From NCBI RefSeq assembly GCF_900109115.1, contig NZ_FNYV01000004.1:372001-436000 (forward strand): a stretch of DNA of 64,000 nt. Reading direction: 5' to 3'. Numbering within the stretch: the first letter of the stretch is position 1; each line of letters begins with the position of its first letter. This document shows positions 7,867-15,449 of the stretch, one piece after another. Origin of the DNA: Micromonospora phaseoli. GTDB lineage: Bacteria > Actinomycetota > Actinomycetes > Mycobacteriales > Micromonosporaceae. The notes beneath the pieces are model-generated. The model had not been told where the DNA came from. It saw nothing but the letters and a program-made list of their open reading frames with translations, and made no database searches. The translations under genes and the position numbers were made by a program.

Positions 7867-9168
7867 TCAGCGGGCCCGGGCGGGAAGCTCGGGTGAGGCA
7901 CTCTCCAGCGGCACGGCGGTGGACGACACCAGCCCGAGCTGCGCCGCCGACCTGGGCAGGGTGGCGTCGAGAAGCCAGTCGGCGCTCACCCGGGCCCGGT
8001 TACCCGGCATCGCCAAAAGATGGTAGCCGCGGGTGACCGCCTTGGCCGCCAGACCGGACAGCGGCACCTTGAGCGGGTTCGCCGCCGCCTGCTTGCCGCC
8101 CAGGTCGACCACCCAACCGAGATCATGATGCTTGTACGGTCGGCGGCGGCCCTGACCATAGGAGGCGGCGATGTTGTGCGCCGCCAGCTTGCCCTGCCGC
8201 TGGGCGTGCTGGGCGGTCATCGTGCAGATCTGCCCGGGTCGGGTCAGGTCCGGCACGGCGGCGGCGTCGCCGCACGCGTACACCTCGGGGAAACCGGGGA
8301 CGTTCAGGTACTCGTCGACGACCAGCCGCCCCTTTTCGGTACGCAGGCCCAACTCCGCCACGAACGGGTCGGGGCGGACGCCGACGCACCAGACCAGCGA
8401 GCAGGTGGGCACGTACTCGCCGTCGGTGAGCTTGACCCCGTCGGAGGTCGCGACCGCCACCGAGGTGCCCATCCGCACGTCGACTCCGCGCCGACGCAGC
8501 ACCCGGTCCGCGGTGACCGACATCCGCTGGTCCAACTCCGGCAGCACGCGGGACGCGATGTCCAGCAGCATCCACCGGGGGCGGATCTTCAGGCGGGGAC
8601 GCTGGGCGGCGAGTTCGTCGGTGAACAGCTGGCCGTGCGCGGCCACCTCGGTCCCGGTGTACCCCGCGCCCACCACCACGAAGGTGGCCCGGGCCTGCTG
8701 CTCGGCCGGATCCTCGGCCTGCTCGGCCAGCTCGATCTGCCGGACCACGTGATCGTGCAGGTAGAGCGCCTCGGGCAGGCCGCGGAAGCCGTGCGCGTAC
8801 TCGGTCACGCCGGGGATGGGTAGCAGCTTGTTGACGCTGCCCACCGCCAGCACCAACCGGTCGTACGCCAACCGGTTGCGGTCGCCCTCCGGCTGGGTGA
8901 AACCGACCCACCGGTTCTGCAGGTCCACATGCTCGGCCTCGCCGATCACCACCCGCACGCCGCCCAGCGTGCCGGTCAGCGGCACGGCGATCCGGCCGGG
9001 CTCGACCACCCCCGCGGCCACCTCCGGCAGCAGCGGCAGGTAGAGGAAGTAGTCGGTCGAGTTGAGCAGGACCACCTCGGCCCGGTCACGGGCCAGCCGG
9101 CTCAACGTCTTCGCCGCGTGGTAACCGGCGAACCCGGCCCCCACGATCACCACACGAGGCTTCGTCAT
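7867..9168 (-). CDS. ndh: Type II NADH dehydrogenase (NDH-2)
   Basis: 433 residues. This membrane-associated flavoprotein passes electrons from NADH to menaquinone without pumping protons. The FAD-binding glycine motif is at the N-terminus (VVIVGAGFAGYHAAK), the NADH-binding motif near residue 165 (VVVGAGYTGTEVAAH), and the second FAD segment in VYACGDAAAVPDL, followed by TAQHAQRQGKLAAHNI. The C-terminal 60 residues are amphipathic and could hold the protein to the membrane. Length and motif order are those of bacterial NDH-2 rather than of sulfide-quinone reductase, which has two redox cysteines missing here. It stands alone, separated from the poly-gamma-glutamate hydrolase-like gene upstream by 57 bases on the same strand. 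Confidence 0.93.
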   Translation of the reverse strand: MTKPRVVIVGAGFAGYHAAKTLSRLARDRAEVVLLNSTDYFLYLPLLPEVAAGVVEPGRIAVPLTGTLGGVRVVIGEAEHVDLQNRWVGFTQPEGDRNRLAYDRLVLAVGSVNKLLPIPGVTEYAHGFRGLPEALYLHDHVVRQIELAEQAEDPAEQQARATFVVVGAGYTGTEVAAHGQLFTDELAAQRPRLKIRPRWMLLDIASRVLPELDQRMSVTADRVLRRRGVDVRMGTSVAVATSDGVKLTDGEYVPTCSLVWCVGVRPDPFVAELGLRTEKGRLVVDEYLNVPGFPEVYACGDAAAVPDLTRPGQICTMTAQHAQRQGKLAAHNIAASYGQGRRRPYKHHDLGWVVDLGGKQAAANPLKVPLSGLAAKAVTRGYHLLAMPGNRARVSADWLLDATLPRSAAQLGLVSSTAVPLESASPELPARAR

Positions 9169-9225
9169 TCCGGCCCGGTTCCCGTCGTACGCGTCGGCAA
9201 ACGTCGCGGCCCGAGCGCCGGAGCC

Positions 9226-10059
9226 TCACCCAGCCGAGCGGTGTTCCAACGCGGCACGCGTGGCGGTGACGAAGCTCCAGAACGGCGGCAGGGTCGTGTG
9301 CCGGCGCTGCGCCCGGGTGTTGGTGCCGAACATCGCGTTGCGTAGCGGCGTGCTGAGTTCCAGTTGGGCACCCGCCTGCGACAGCGTCCGGTTGACGATA
9401 TTCCGCGGATGGACGCCAGCCAGGGCGGTCAGTTCGGGAGCGGTCGCGGCGTCCAACGCCAGAATGCCGAGGGCCGCATACTCCTGGAGCAGGTAGGTGC
9501 GCAGGGCGACGTCGAGCCCGCCGACTGCGACGGCCGGTGTGCCATCGGGCAGGCCGAGCTGGCCGGCCGTGCAGCCGTGCAGGGAGACCGCGTACCGGGC
9601 ACCGCCGGAGAGGGACTCCGCCTGCGGGTCGTCGCACCCAGTCGAGGTCACGTGCAGCTCGCCGTTGTTGGCGGCCCGCAGGCCCTCGAACATCCAGTAG
9701 TCGTACACGGCGCCAGCCGACTGCGTCGGTGCGAGCGTGGCCGGATGGTAGCCAGCCACCCCGAGGCAAAGCTCGGACGTGCCCACCTCGATGCCGCCGC
9801 CGTGCGGAGCGAGCACGGCGGTGGTCGGGAACCCGGCCGTGCCCACCAGGTCGTCGTCGAGCGCGCCGTGCCGCCGGAACCGCCGGGCGTAGTCCACGCC
9901 CTCGACGAGCGTGGGACTGGCGTACAACTCGCTGTTGGTCTGGTAGAGGTCATCCGAGACCGCGACGGCCGGTCGCGGCGCCACGGTGAGCAGGGCCGGT
10001 CCCGCGACGGCCGCCGCGGACAGAGCGGTCAACACGGTCCGTCGCCTGATCCTCGTCAT
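9226..10059 (-). CDS. Tat-exported poly-gamma-glutamate hydrolase family protein
   Basis: 277 residues. The N-terminus has an RRRT twin-arginine motif followed by a hydrophobic stretch and AVA, a Tat signal peptide with cleavage near residue 33. The mature part matches the phage PghP/YmaC-type poly-gamma-glutamate hydrolase family: APHGGGIEVGTSELC (His86, Glu91), HVTSTGCDDPQAESL and VSLHG, which supply the zinc ligands in the family. The expected activity is hydrolysis of gamma-glutamyl bonds outside the cell. The family is best known from phages and Bacillus; here the protein has two extra cysteines that could form a disulfide after export. No neighbouring capsule gene explains its substrate. 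The fold call is good, the substrate is inferred. Confidence 0.8.
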   Translation of the reverse strand: MTRIRRRTVLTALSAAAVAGPALLTVAPRPAVAVSDDLYQTNSELYASPTLVEGVDYARRFRRHGALDDDLVGTAGFPTTAVLAPHGGGIEVGTSELCLGVAGYHPATLAPTQSAGAVYDYWMFEGLRAANNGELHVTSTGCDDPQAESLSGGARYAVSLHGCTAGQLGLPDGTPAVAVGGLDVALRTYLLQEYAALGILALDAATAPELTALAGVHPRNIVNRTLSQAGAQLELSTPLRNAMFGTNTRAQRRHTTLPPFWSFVTATRAALEHRSAG

Positions 10060-10161
10060 CCATCCCCTCCGTCATCCGAAGGGCGATGCTAGTCGCTGCC
10101 GCAGAACGAGAGGATCCCGCCGGACAAGTCCGTAATCGTATGTTTCGTCCCGGATCCCGGT

Positions 10162-10437
10162 CTAGCGGTCGGGCGACATCGGGAACTGCAGGAAGGTGGC
10201 GCCACGCAGGTCGAGCCAGGCCCGATCAGGTGCACGCACCAGCCGCAGCATCACCTCGACACAGGTCGGGCAGCGCGCCACCAGGCCCGGCGCGTGCGAG
10301 TAGACCCGGAGCCCGGCGACCGGGCCGGGCGTGCCGCAGTGGGCACACCGGGCGGTGGCGCTGCTCAGGTCGACCGCGAACACCTCCCCCAGCGGGCCGT
10401 CGAGCATGTTGCCGTCCACGTAGGGCAGCGCGGTCAT
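10162..10437 (-). CDS. DUF6510-type zinc-ribbon protein
   Basis: 91 residues with two CxxC pairs (CAHCGTPG and CPTCVEVM) about 30 residues apart, as in a zinc ribbon, and an N-terminal LPYVDGNMLDGPLGEVFAVD that is typical of the small actinobacterial family I know as DUF6510. It is the last gene of a three-gene run: molybdopterin oxidoreductase, flavin reductase, then this gene twelve bases later. The constant company suggests a small accessory or electron-carrier role (a metal site other than zinc is possible), but no function is established. Confidence 0.8.
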   Translation of the reverse strand: MTALPYVDGNMLDGPLGEVFAVDLSSATARCAHCGTPGPVAGLRVYSHAPGLVARCPTCVEVMLRLVRAPDRAWLDLRGATFLQFPMSPDR

Positions 10438-10449
10438 CCGCGGCTCCTC

Positions 10450-11184
10450 TCAGCCGGTAGGGCCGAAACGTTCGGTGCGTACCCGCCGCGCCGGGTGGCC
10501 CAGCCCGACGAGCAGATCGGAGACGGTCTCCACGAAACCGGTGGGGCCGCAGACGTACACCAGCGGCTCCAGCGCCGGCGGCCAGCCGTGGCTGTTGACG
10601 TCGGCGAGACCGAGTCGGTGCGGCTCGCCGCGCCACCCCTCGGGCGCCTCGCGGGTGTAGACGTACGCCACGTCGAGGCCCGCGTCGTCGCGCACCCGCC
10701 GACGCAACTCCTGCGCGTAGAAGACGTCGGTCGGGCTGCGTACCGAGTAGATCAGCCGGAACGGGGCGCGGTTGCCGGCCGCCCGCCGGGCCCGGATCAT
10801 GGCCATCAACGGCACCACCCCCGATCCACCGGCGACCAGCAGCACCGGTTCGGTCTGCTGCGCCCGCCAGACGAACCAGCCGCCGATGGGGCCGCGTACC
10901 TCGATCGGGTCGCCCTCGCCGTAACCCTCCACCAGGAACGACGACACCTCGCCCTCGGGCACCCGCTGGACGGTGACCTCGATCCGGTCGCCGTCCGCCG
11001 GCCCGGCCAACGAGTAGGACCGGGCGGCCTGGTACCCGTCGGGCGCGGTCAGCCGGATGTCGACATGCTGTCCGGGCAGGTGGCCCGGCCAGCCGGGCAC
11101 CTCCAGCACCAGGGTCTGCGCCGTCGGCGTCTCCACCCGGCGGTCCACCAACCGGGCCGTCTGCCAGCGCATCCGCCCGCTCAA
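10450..11184 (-). CDS. Ferredoxin-reductase-type FAD/NAD(P)H oxidoreductase
   Basis: 244 residues with the two domains of the ferredoxin-NADP reductase family: a FAD-binding barrel (ARSYSLAGP, Arg55 contacts the flavin) and an NAD(P)-binding domain (VAGGSGVVPLMAMI and VYVCGPTGFVE). There is no 2Fe-2S domain at either end, so electrons must leave by a separate partner. Its start overlaps the stop of the molybdopterin oxidoreductase gene by four bases (ATGA), which strongly suggests that the two work as one unit, the flavoprotein feeding or draining electrons from the Mo site. The zinc-ribbon gene follows directly. Confidence 0.9.
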   Translation of the reverse strand: MSGRMRWQTARLVDRRVETPTAQTLVLEVPGWPGHLPGQHVDIRLTAPDGYQAARSYSLAGPADGDRIEVTVQRVPEGEVSSFLVEGYGEGDPIEVRGPIGGWFVWRAQQTEPVLLVAGGSGVVPLMAMIRARRAAGNRAPFRLIYSVRSPTDVFYAQELRRRVRDDAGLDVAYVYTREAPEGWRGEPHRLGLADVNSHGWPPALEPLVYVCGPTGFVETVSDLLVGLGHPARRVRTERFGPTG

Positions 11185-11780
11185 TCGCCCTGGTACCGCT
11201 GCTCACGCCACGGGTCACCGTAGTCGTGGTAGCCGGCGGTCTCCCAGAAACCGGGGGTGTCCTCGATCGTCAGGTGGAGGCCGCGCACCCACTTCGCCGA
11301 CTTCCAGAAGTAGAGGTGGGGCACCAGCAGCCGGGCCGGGCCACCATGCTCGGCGGGCAGGTCGTCGCCGTCGTAGGTGTGCACCAGCCACGCCTGGCCG
11401 TCACGTAGGTCGTCCAGCGGCAGGTTGGTGGTGTAGCCACCGTAGGAGTGGGCCAGGGCGTAGTCCGCCGCGCTCTCCACGCCGTCGAGCAGGGTGTCCA
11501 ACGAGACTCCCCGCCAGGTGGTGCCGAGCTTCGACCACCGGGTGACGCAGTGGATGTCGACGGTCGGCGTCTCCTGCGGCAGGGCCATCAGCTCGGCCCA
11601 ACTCCACCGGTGTTCGGTACCGGTTTCGGTGCTGATCACGAACTCCCACTGGTCCTGTGGGACCTTCGGGGTCGGGCCGGCGGAGAGCACCGGAAAGTCC
11701 GGCGTCAGGTACTGGCCGGGAGGCAGATCCGGCGTACCGGAACGCGGCCGGCCCTGGAATCCCGGGGTGACGATGCCCAC
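11181..11780 (-). CDS. Sulfite-oxidase-fold molybdopterin oxidoreductase
   Basis: 199 residues, only the molybdopterin-binding core of the sulfite oxidase/MsrP superfamily, without the dimerisation or haem domains. The Mo-ligating cysteine is Cys78 in VDIHCVTRWSK, followed by WRGVSLDTLLDG and LPAEHGGPARLLVPHLYFWKSAKWV, all standard for the fold. No Tat or Sec signal is visible, so unlike MsrP the protein should stay in the cytoplasm. It is first in an operon with a flavin reductase (overlap ATGA) and a DUF6510 protein; a cytoplasmic Mo enzyme reduced by NAD(P)H through this flavoprotein is the simplest reading. Substrate unknown. Confidence 0.9.
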   Translation of the reverse strand: MGIVTPGFQGRPRSGTPDLPPGQYLTPDFPVLSAGPTPKVPQDQWEFVISTETGTEHRWSWAELMALPQETPTVDIHCVTRWSKLGTTWRGVSLDTLLDGVESAADYALAHSYGGYTTNLPLDDLRDGQAWLVHTYDGDDLPAEHGGPARLLVPHLYFWKSAKWVRGLHLTIEDTPGFWETAGYHDYGDPWREQRYQGD

Positions 11781-11858
11781 CGCTCAGTCGTACCACGTCC
11801 CGCACCGCCGCGGGTGTATTCGCCGGCCCAGGCCCACCAGGCCCGGACCGGCCGCGGC

Positions 11859-12875
11859 TCACTTGCGCTCGGTGACGACTTCCTTCGAGCCCGGCACCAC
11901 GTTGCGGGTGGCCCGCAGGCTGGTGAGGGTGACGACGGTCAACACGACGATGATGACCAGGAGCGAGATCTCGGTGGGGATCACCGGCACGCCCTCCCAG
12001 ATGCCGTGCGCCCAGTGCAGGCCGAGCTTGACGCCGATGAAGGCCAGGATGATCGCCAGGCCGTAGGTGAGGTGGACCAGGCGGCTCAGCGCCGCGTGCA
12101 GCACGAAGTACAGCGCCCGCAGTCCGAGCAGGGCAAAGGCGTTGGTGGCGAAGACGAGGTACGGGTCCTCGGTGATGCCGTAGACCGCCGGCACCGAGTC
12201 GACGGCGAAGACCACGTCGGTGGCGAGCACCGCCACCACCACCAGGGCGAGGGGGGTGAGCGCCCGTCGCCCGTCGACCCGCACGGTCATCTTGGTGCCG
12301 TGGTACTCGTGGACCACCGGCATGAACCGACGCAGCAGCCGCACCGAGCGCATGTTGGTGATGTCCACCGCCTGCTCGTGACCGGTGAACGCGTCACGCA
12401 GCAGCTTGGCCGCGGTGACCAGCAGGATCAGCGCGAAGATCAGGAAAGCGAAATCGAGGGTCTGCAGGGCGGCCGCGCCGAGAGCGATGAAGATGCCGCG
12501 CAGCACCAGCGCGCCGGTGATGCCGAACAGCAGCACCCGCTGGGCCAGCACGCTCGGTACCGCGAAGGCGGCCAGCAGCAGCATGAAGACGAAGAGGTTG
12601 TCGACCGACAGCGACTTCTCGACCAGGTATCCGGCGTAGAAGTCGAGGCCCTGGTCCGAGCCGTAGCGTTGCCAGACCCAGACACCGAAGGCCATCGGCA
12701 GGGCTATGTAGAAGGCGGACCAGCCGAGCGCCTCCTTGAGTGAGACCTCGTGCGGGCGGCGCGTGACCAGGAAATCCAGCGCCAGCAGGACGAGCACGCC
12801 AAGGATGGTGATAGCCCAGAGCGAGGGCGTACCCACCGACTGCAGGCTGTCAGCGGCGTAGGACAACTCGGACAT
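11859..12875 (-). CDS. TerC/Alx-family membrane protein, probable manganese exporter
   Basis: 338 residues with about nine membrane helices. The family signatures are SVDNLFVFMLLLAAF in the first half and DVVFAVDSVPAVYGIT in the second; the aspartates in these helices form the metal path. Alx/TerC proteins have been linked to Mn2+ export. The upstream leader contains a yybP-ykoY manganese riboswitch (12903-13002), which makes the manganese role likely. The ribosome site GGAGG (12885-12881) is next to and partly inside a hairpin that competes with the riboswitch. The C-terminus is charged and cytoplasmic. Confidence 0.92.
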   Translation of the reverse strand: MSELSYAADSLQSVGTPSLWAITILGVLVLLALDFLVTRRPHEVSLKEALGWSAFYIALPMAFGVWVWQRYGSDQGLDFYAGYLVEKSLSVDNLFVFMLLLAAFAVPSVLAQRVLLFGITGALVLRGIFIALGAAALQTLDFAFLIFALILLVTAAKLLRDAFTGHEQAVDITNMRSVRLLRRFMPVVHEYHGTKMTVRVDGRRALTPLALVVVAVLATDVVFAVDSVPAVYGITEDPYLVFATNAFALLGLRALYFVLHAALSRLVHLTYGLAIILAFIGVKLGLHWAHGIWEGVPVIPTEISLLVIIVVLTVVTLTSLRATRNVVPGSKEVVTERK

Positions 12876-12882
12876 GGGGCCT

Positions 12883-12908
12883 CCTCGAACACCGTGTCAT
12901 GTTCGAGG
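12883..12908 (-). promoter_or_regulatory. Hairpin overlapping the terC ribosome site (riboswitch expression platform)
   Basis: A perfect nine-base inverted repeat (CCTCGAACA / TGTTCGAGG on the transcript strand) with an eight-base loop. Its first arm uses the CCTCG that closes helix P1 of the manganese aptamer, and its second arm covers the first bases of the GAGGAGG ribosome site. P1 and this hairpin cannot form together, so Mn2+ binding should free the ribosome site. Confidence 0.7.
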
Positions 12909-13002
12909 TCTCCTTCACCCACTTTTCGTGGGCAACCACCCGAGGCACGCCCGGGCGCGCCGTACTGACCGGCATGGTTCGTGGGAAGTACTCCCCTCGT
13001 GC
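12903..13002 (-). ncRNA. yybP-ykoY manganese riboswitch upstream of terC
   Basis: On the minus strand the leader holds the two conserved pieces of the yybP-ykoY class: GAGGGGAGTA at the 5' side (12989-13000) and GGAGACCTCG at the 3' side (12903-12912), which pair through CGAGG / CCTCG to close P1. Between them are short GC-rich helices and a CGGTCAGTACGG loop. These riboswitches bind Mn2+ and turn on manganese exporters. A second copy precedes the GDT1-type gene at 27746. Confidence 0.85.
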
Positions 13003-13131
13003 TGCCAAGGTTAGGGCAGCCGGATCCCGGCCGCCACGCGGGGCGCACCCGAACCGGTGTCCCCGGTCACGCAGCAGCGCGAACGGGTGACGACCGTCAC
13101 CGACCAGGACGTGAGCGCCTATCGTGGTCGG

Positions 13132-14298
13132 GTGACCGCAGAGCTGCCAGCCGGCCCCCTGGACGGCGTACGCGTGGTGGAGATCGCCGGAATCGGGCCG
13201 GGCCCGTTCGCCGCGATGATGCTGGCCGACCTCGGCGCGGACGTGATCCGGGTGGATCGGGTGACCGACGTGAACAACGCCGCGTTCGGCACCCCGCACC
13301 CCGATCTGCTCAACCGGGGACGCCGCTCGATCGGCGTCGACCTGAAGTCCCCTGGCGGCCGGGAGGTGGTGCTCTCGTTGGTCGAGGGCGCCGACGCCCT
13401 CATCGAGGGTTTCCGGCCCGGGGTGACCGAACGACTCGGCCTCGGCCCGGCCGACTGCCACGAGGTCAACCGGCGGCTGATCTACGGCCGGATGACCGGA
13501 TGGGGCCAGGACGGCCCGAACGCCCCGTACGCCGGGCACGACATCGACTACCTGGCCCTGACCGGCGCGTTGCACGGCATCGGACGGGCCGGGGAGCGAC
13601 CGGTACCACCGATGAACCTGCTCGGCGACTTCGGTGGCGGCGGGATGATGCTCGCCCTGGGCGTCGTCTCCGCGCTGTACGCGGTGCGCGGCGGTGCGGC
13701 GGGTCAGGTGATCGACGCGGCGATCGTGGACGGGGTCGCGGTACTCAGCACCCAGATCCACGCGCTGCGACAGCTCGGCATGTGGCACGACCCGCGCGGG
13801 GTCAACCTGCTCGACGGCGGCGCACCGTTCTACGACACGTACGAGTGCGCCGACGGTAGGCATCTCGCGGTCGGCGCGCTGGAGCCGCGCTTCTACGACG
13901 AACTGGTCCGGCGCACCGGCTTCCCCCTGCCGCCGGACGAGGCGGCCGACCGCACCGACCCGGCGAACTGGCCGGCCCTGCGTGCCGCCTGGTCGCGCCT
14001 GTTCCACACCCGGACCCGGGACGAGTGGACGGCCCTGCTCACCGCCTCCGACGCCTGCGTGGCGCCCGTGCTGGACTGGCGGGAGGCGTCGGAGCACCCG
14101 CACCTGGCCGCCCGCCACACGTTCCTGGTCCGCGACGGGGTCGTCCAGCCGGCACCCGCGCCCCGGTTCTCCGGCACCCCGACGTCGGTGCGTCGGCCAC
14201 CTCCCTGGCCGGGCGAGCACACCGACGAGGTGCTCGCCGAGACGGGCTACGGCCGGGACCGGGTGGCGGAGCTACGGAGCGCCGGCGCGGTCGGCTGA
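13132..14298 (+). CDS. CaiB/BaiF CoA-transferase family protein (alpha-methylacyl-CoA racemase type)
   Basis: 388 residues from GTG 13132. The N-terminal block LDGVRVVEIAGIGPGPFA and MLADLGADVIRVDR is the family hallmark, followed by RRSIGVDLKSPGGREVV, GRMTGWGQDGP and AGHDIDYLALTGALHGIG. The last segment groups it with alpha-methylacyl-CoA racemases rather than with carnitine or formyl-CoA transferases, so the likely job is epimerising 2-methylacyl-CoA during branched-chain fatty acid degradation. The start is uncertain: GTG 13057 and 13087 are in frame but have no ribosome site and add residues unlike the family; the 13132 start matches the usual N-terminal distance. It is divergent from the terC riboswitch leader. 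Confidence 0.88.
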   Translation: MTAELPAGPLDGVRVVEIAGIGPGPFAAMMLADLGADVIRVDRVTDVNNAAFGTPHPDLLNRGRRSIGVDLKSPGGREVVLSLVEGADALIEGFRPGVTERLGLGPADCHEVNRRLIYGRMTGWGQDGPNAPYAGHDIDYLALTGALHGIGRAGERPVPPMNLLGDFGGGGMMLALGVVSALYAVRGGAAGQVIDAAIVDGVAVLSTQIHALRQLGMWHDPRGVNLLDGGAPFYDTYECADGRHLAVGALEPRFYDELVRRTGFPLPPDEAADRTDPANWPALRAAWSRLFHTRTRDEWTALLTASDACVAPVLDWREASEHPHLAARHTFLVRDGVVQPAPAPRFSGTPTSVRRPPPWPGEHTDEVLAETGYGRDRVAELRSAGAVG

Positions 14299-14320
14299 GC
14301 GGCGCACAGTGACCGGCGGC

Positions 14321-14731
14321 TCAACGACGGCGCAGGGTCGCGCCGGGCGCCAGGGCCGGCTCGACCATGTCCCGGTAGTCGCGAGGCATCTGGACCACCA
14401 GTTCGTCGAACTCGCCGCCGCTGACCGCCTCCCGGACGGTGATGAAGACCGCCCGGATCGCGTCCCGGGCGGCCGGCTCCTGGACCCCGGCACGAACGGC
14501 CACCCGGGCGACGAACTCGGCGGCACCGAAACGCTCCGCCGCCTCGATGTCCGGCGTCGGGCGCAGCGGCAGCCGCAGCGGCTCGGGCAGCTGGACGGCC
14601 AGATCCAGCACCTCGCCACCGGTCAGCCGCTCGGCGAGCGTCTCCAGCGTCGCCCGGGTCAACTCCACCGCCCGCTGCCACGATGTGCCGGCGCGCCGGG
14701 CGACCTGGTCGACGAACGTGTCGTAGTTCAT
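14321..14731 (-). CDS. DUF2267 protein
   Basis: 136 residues, a complete stand-alone DUF2267 domain made of two similar helical halves (MNYDTFVDQVARRAGTSW and FGAAEFVARVAVRAGVQ), each ending in a leucine/proline-rich turn (LPEPLRLPL, MPRDYRDMVE). Function unknown. ATG 14731 follows GGAGGGGG. The promoter region, about 25 bases upstream, carries GTTT-N15-GGGTAA, one base off the SigB-type pattern, and faces the DUF2795 gene, which has its own such promoter. Both proteins may therefore belong to one stress regulon. Confidence 0.9.
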   Translation of the reverse strand: MNYDTFVDQVARRAGTSWQRAVELTRATLETLAERLTGGEVLDLAVQLPEPLRLPLRPTPDIEAAERFGAAEFVARVAVRAGVQEPAARDAIRAVFITVREAVSGGEFDELVVQMPRDYRDMVEPALAPGATLRRR

Positions 14732-14755
14732 CGCGTACCCCCTCCGGTGAGGCGG

Positions 14756-14780
14756 TTACCCGCCGGGCAGCAGCGGAAAC
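14756..14780 (-). promoter_or_regulatory. SigB-like promoter of the DUF2267 gene
   Basis: On the minus strand GTTT (14780-14777), a 15-base spacer and GGGTAA (14761-14756). The actinomycete SigB-group pattern is GNNT-N14-16-GGGTAY; only the last base differs. The predicted start of transcription leaves a leader of about 18 bases before ATG 14731. Confidence 0.45.
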
Positions 14781-14804
14781 GGCGGCCCCGTTTTCCCATG
14801 GCGG

Positions 14805-14829
14805 GCGTGACGCGTCCCCGGACGGGTAT
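14805..14829 (+). promoter_or_regulatory. SigB-like promoter of the DUF2795 gene
   Basis: GCGT (14805-14808), 15-base spacer, GGGTAT (14824-14829): full agreement with GNNT-N14-16-GGGTAY, about 43 bases before ATG 14872. Confidence 0.55.
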
Positions 14830-14871
14830 TCGCGCCCGGTCGTGGCCGGAAAGCCGGGAGGAGCCCACACC

Positions 14872-15144
14872 ATGGCCAGTTATGCCGACGTCCTGCAGTA
14901 CCTGTCCAGCCTGGACTATCCCGCCGGGAAGGACGACGTGGTACGCGAGGCCGAGCGCGAGGGAGCCCCGCCGGACGTGCTGCGGGCGCTGCGCGGGCTG
15001 CCTCCGGTGGACTACGCCAACGGCACCGAGGTGGCCCGTTCGGCCGACATCGAAGCGGCCCCCGAGATCACCGACGCGCAGCGCGGCGCGCAGGGTCGTG
15101 ACAAGCGTCACCAGCGGGTGTCGCAGCACCTGCGCAGTATCTGA
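14872..15144 (+). CDS. DUF2795 protein
   Basis: 90 residues. The N-terminal part (YADVLQYLSSLDYPAGKDDVV and DVLRALRGLPPVDYANGTEV) is the small helical DUF2795 unit found across actinomycetes; the remainder is charged and ends with an RDKRHQR basic patch. GGGAGGAG lies eight bases before the ATG. Function unknown; the SigB-like promoter upstream and the divergent DUF2267 neighbour suggest a stress-time role. Confidence 0.88.
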   Translation: MASYADVLQYLSSLDYPAGKDDVVREAEREGAPPDVLRALRGLPPVDYANGTEVARSADIEAAPEITDAQRGAQGRDKRHQRVSQHLRSI

Positions 15145-15449
15145 CCCGGCTACCGGGCCGGGGTCGGCGCCCTCGCGGGCCCACCCGGCCCGGTTGCCGC
15201 GCGTCACGCCGGCGGCGGGCCGCTCCGGCCGCGCCGCTGCGGCGGGCGCCCCGGCCGCGAACCGCGACCGGGAGCGCCCTGCATAGCCGCCTGCCCTGGC
15301 GACACACCGGACCCGAACCGGGTCGCGGCCACCAGGCGGCCGACAGCCACCCGAACCAGGTGGCTGGTGCTACTGCGACAAGATTACCGCACGCCATCGT
15401 CCGAACGGACAGGGGGTGCCGACAAAGAGCTCGGGCCTGCTCAGGCGGT
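15145..15449. other. 305-base gene-free stretch between DUF2795 and pirin genes
   Basis: The two flanking genes converge. The stretch is GC-rich with several short inverted repeats (AGCCACC / GGTGGCT at 15345-15365; CGGGCCTG / CAGGCCCG at 15432-15458, the latter reaching into the pirin stop). These can serve as terminators. No open frame with a ribosome site and no RNA gene was recognised. Confidence 0.5.
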
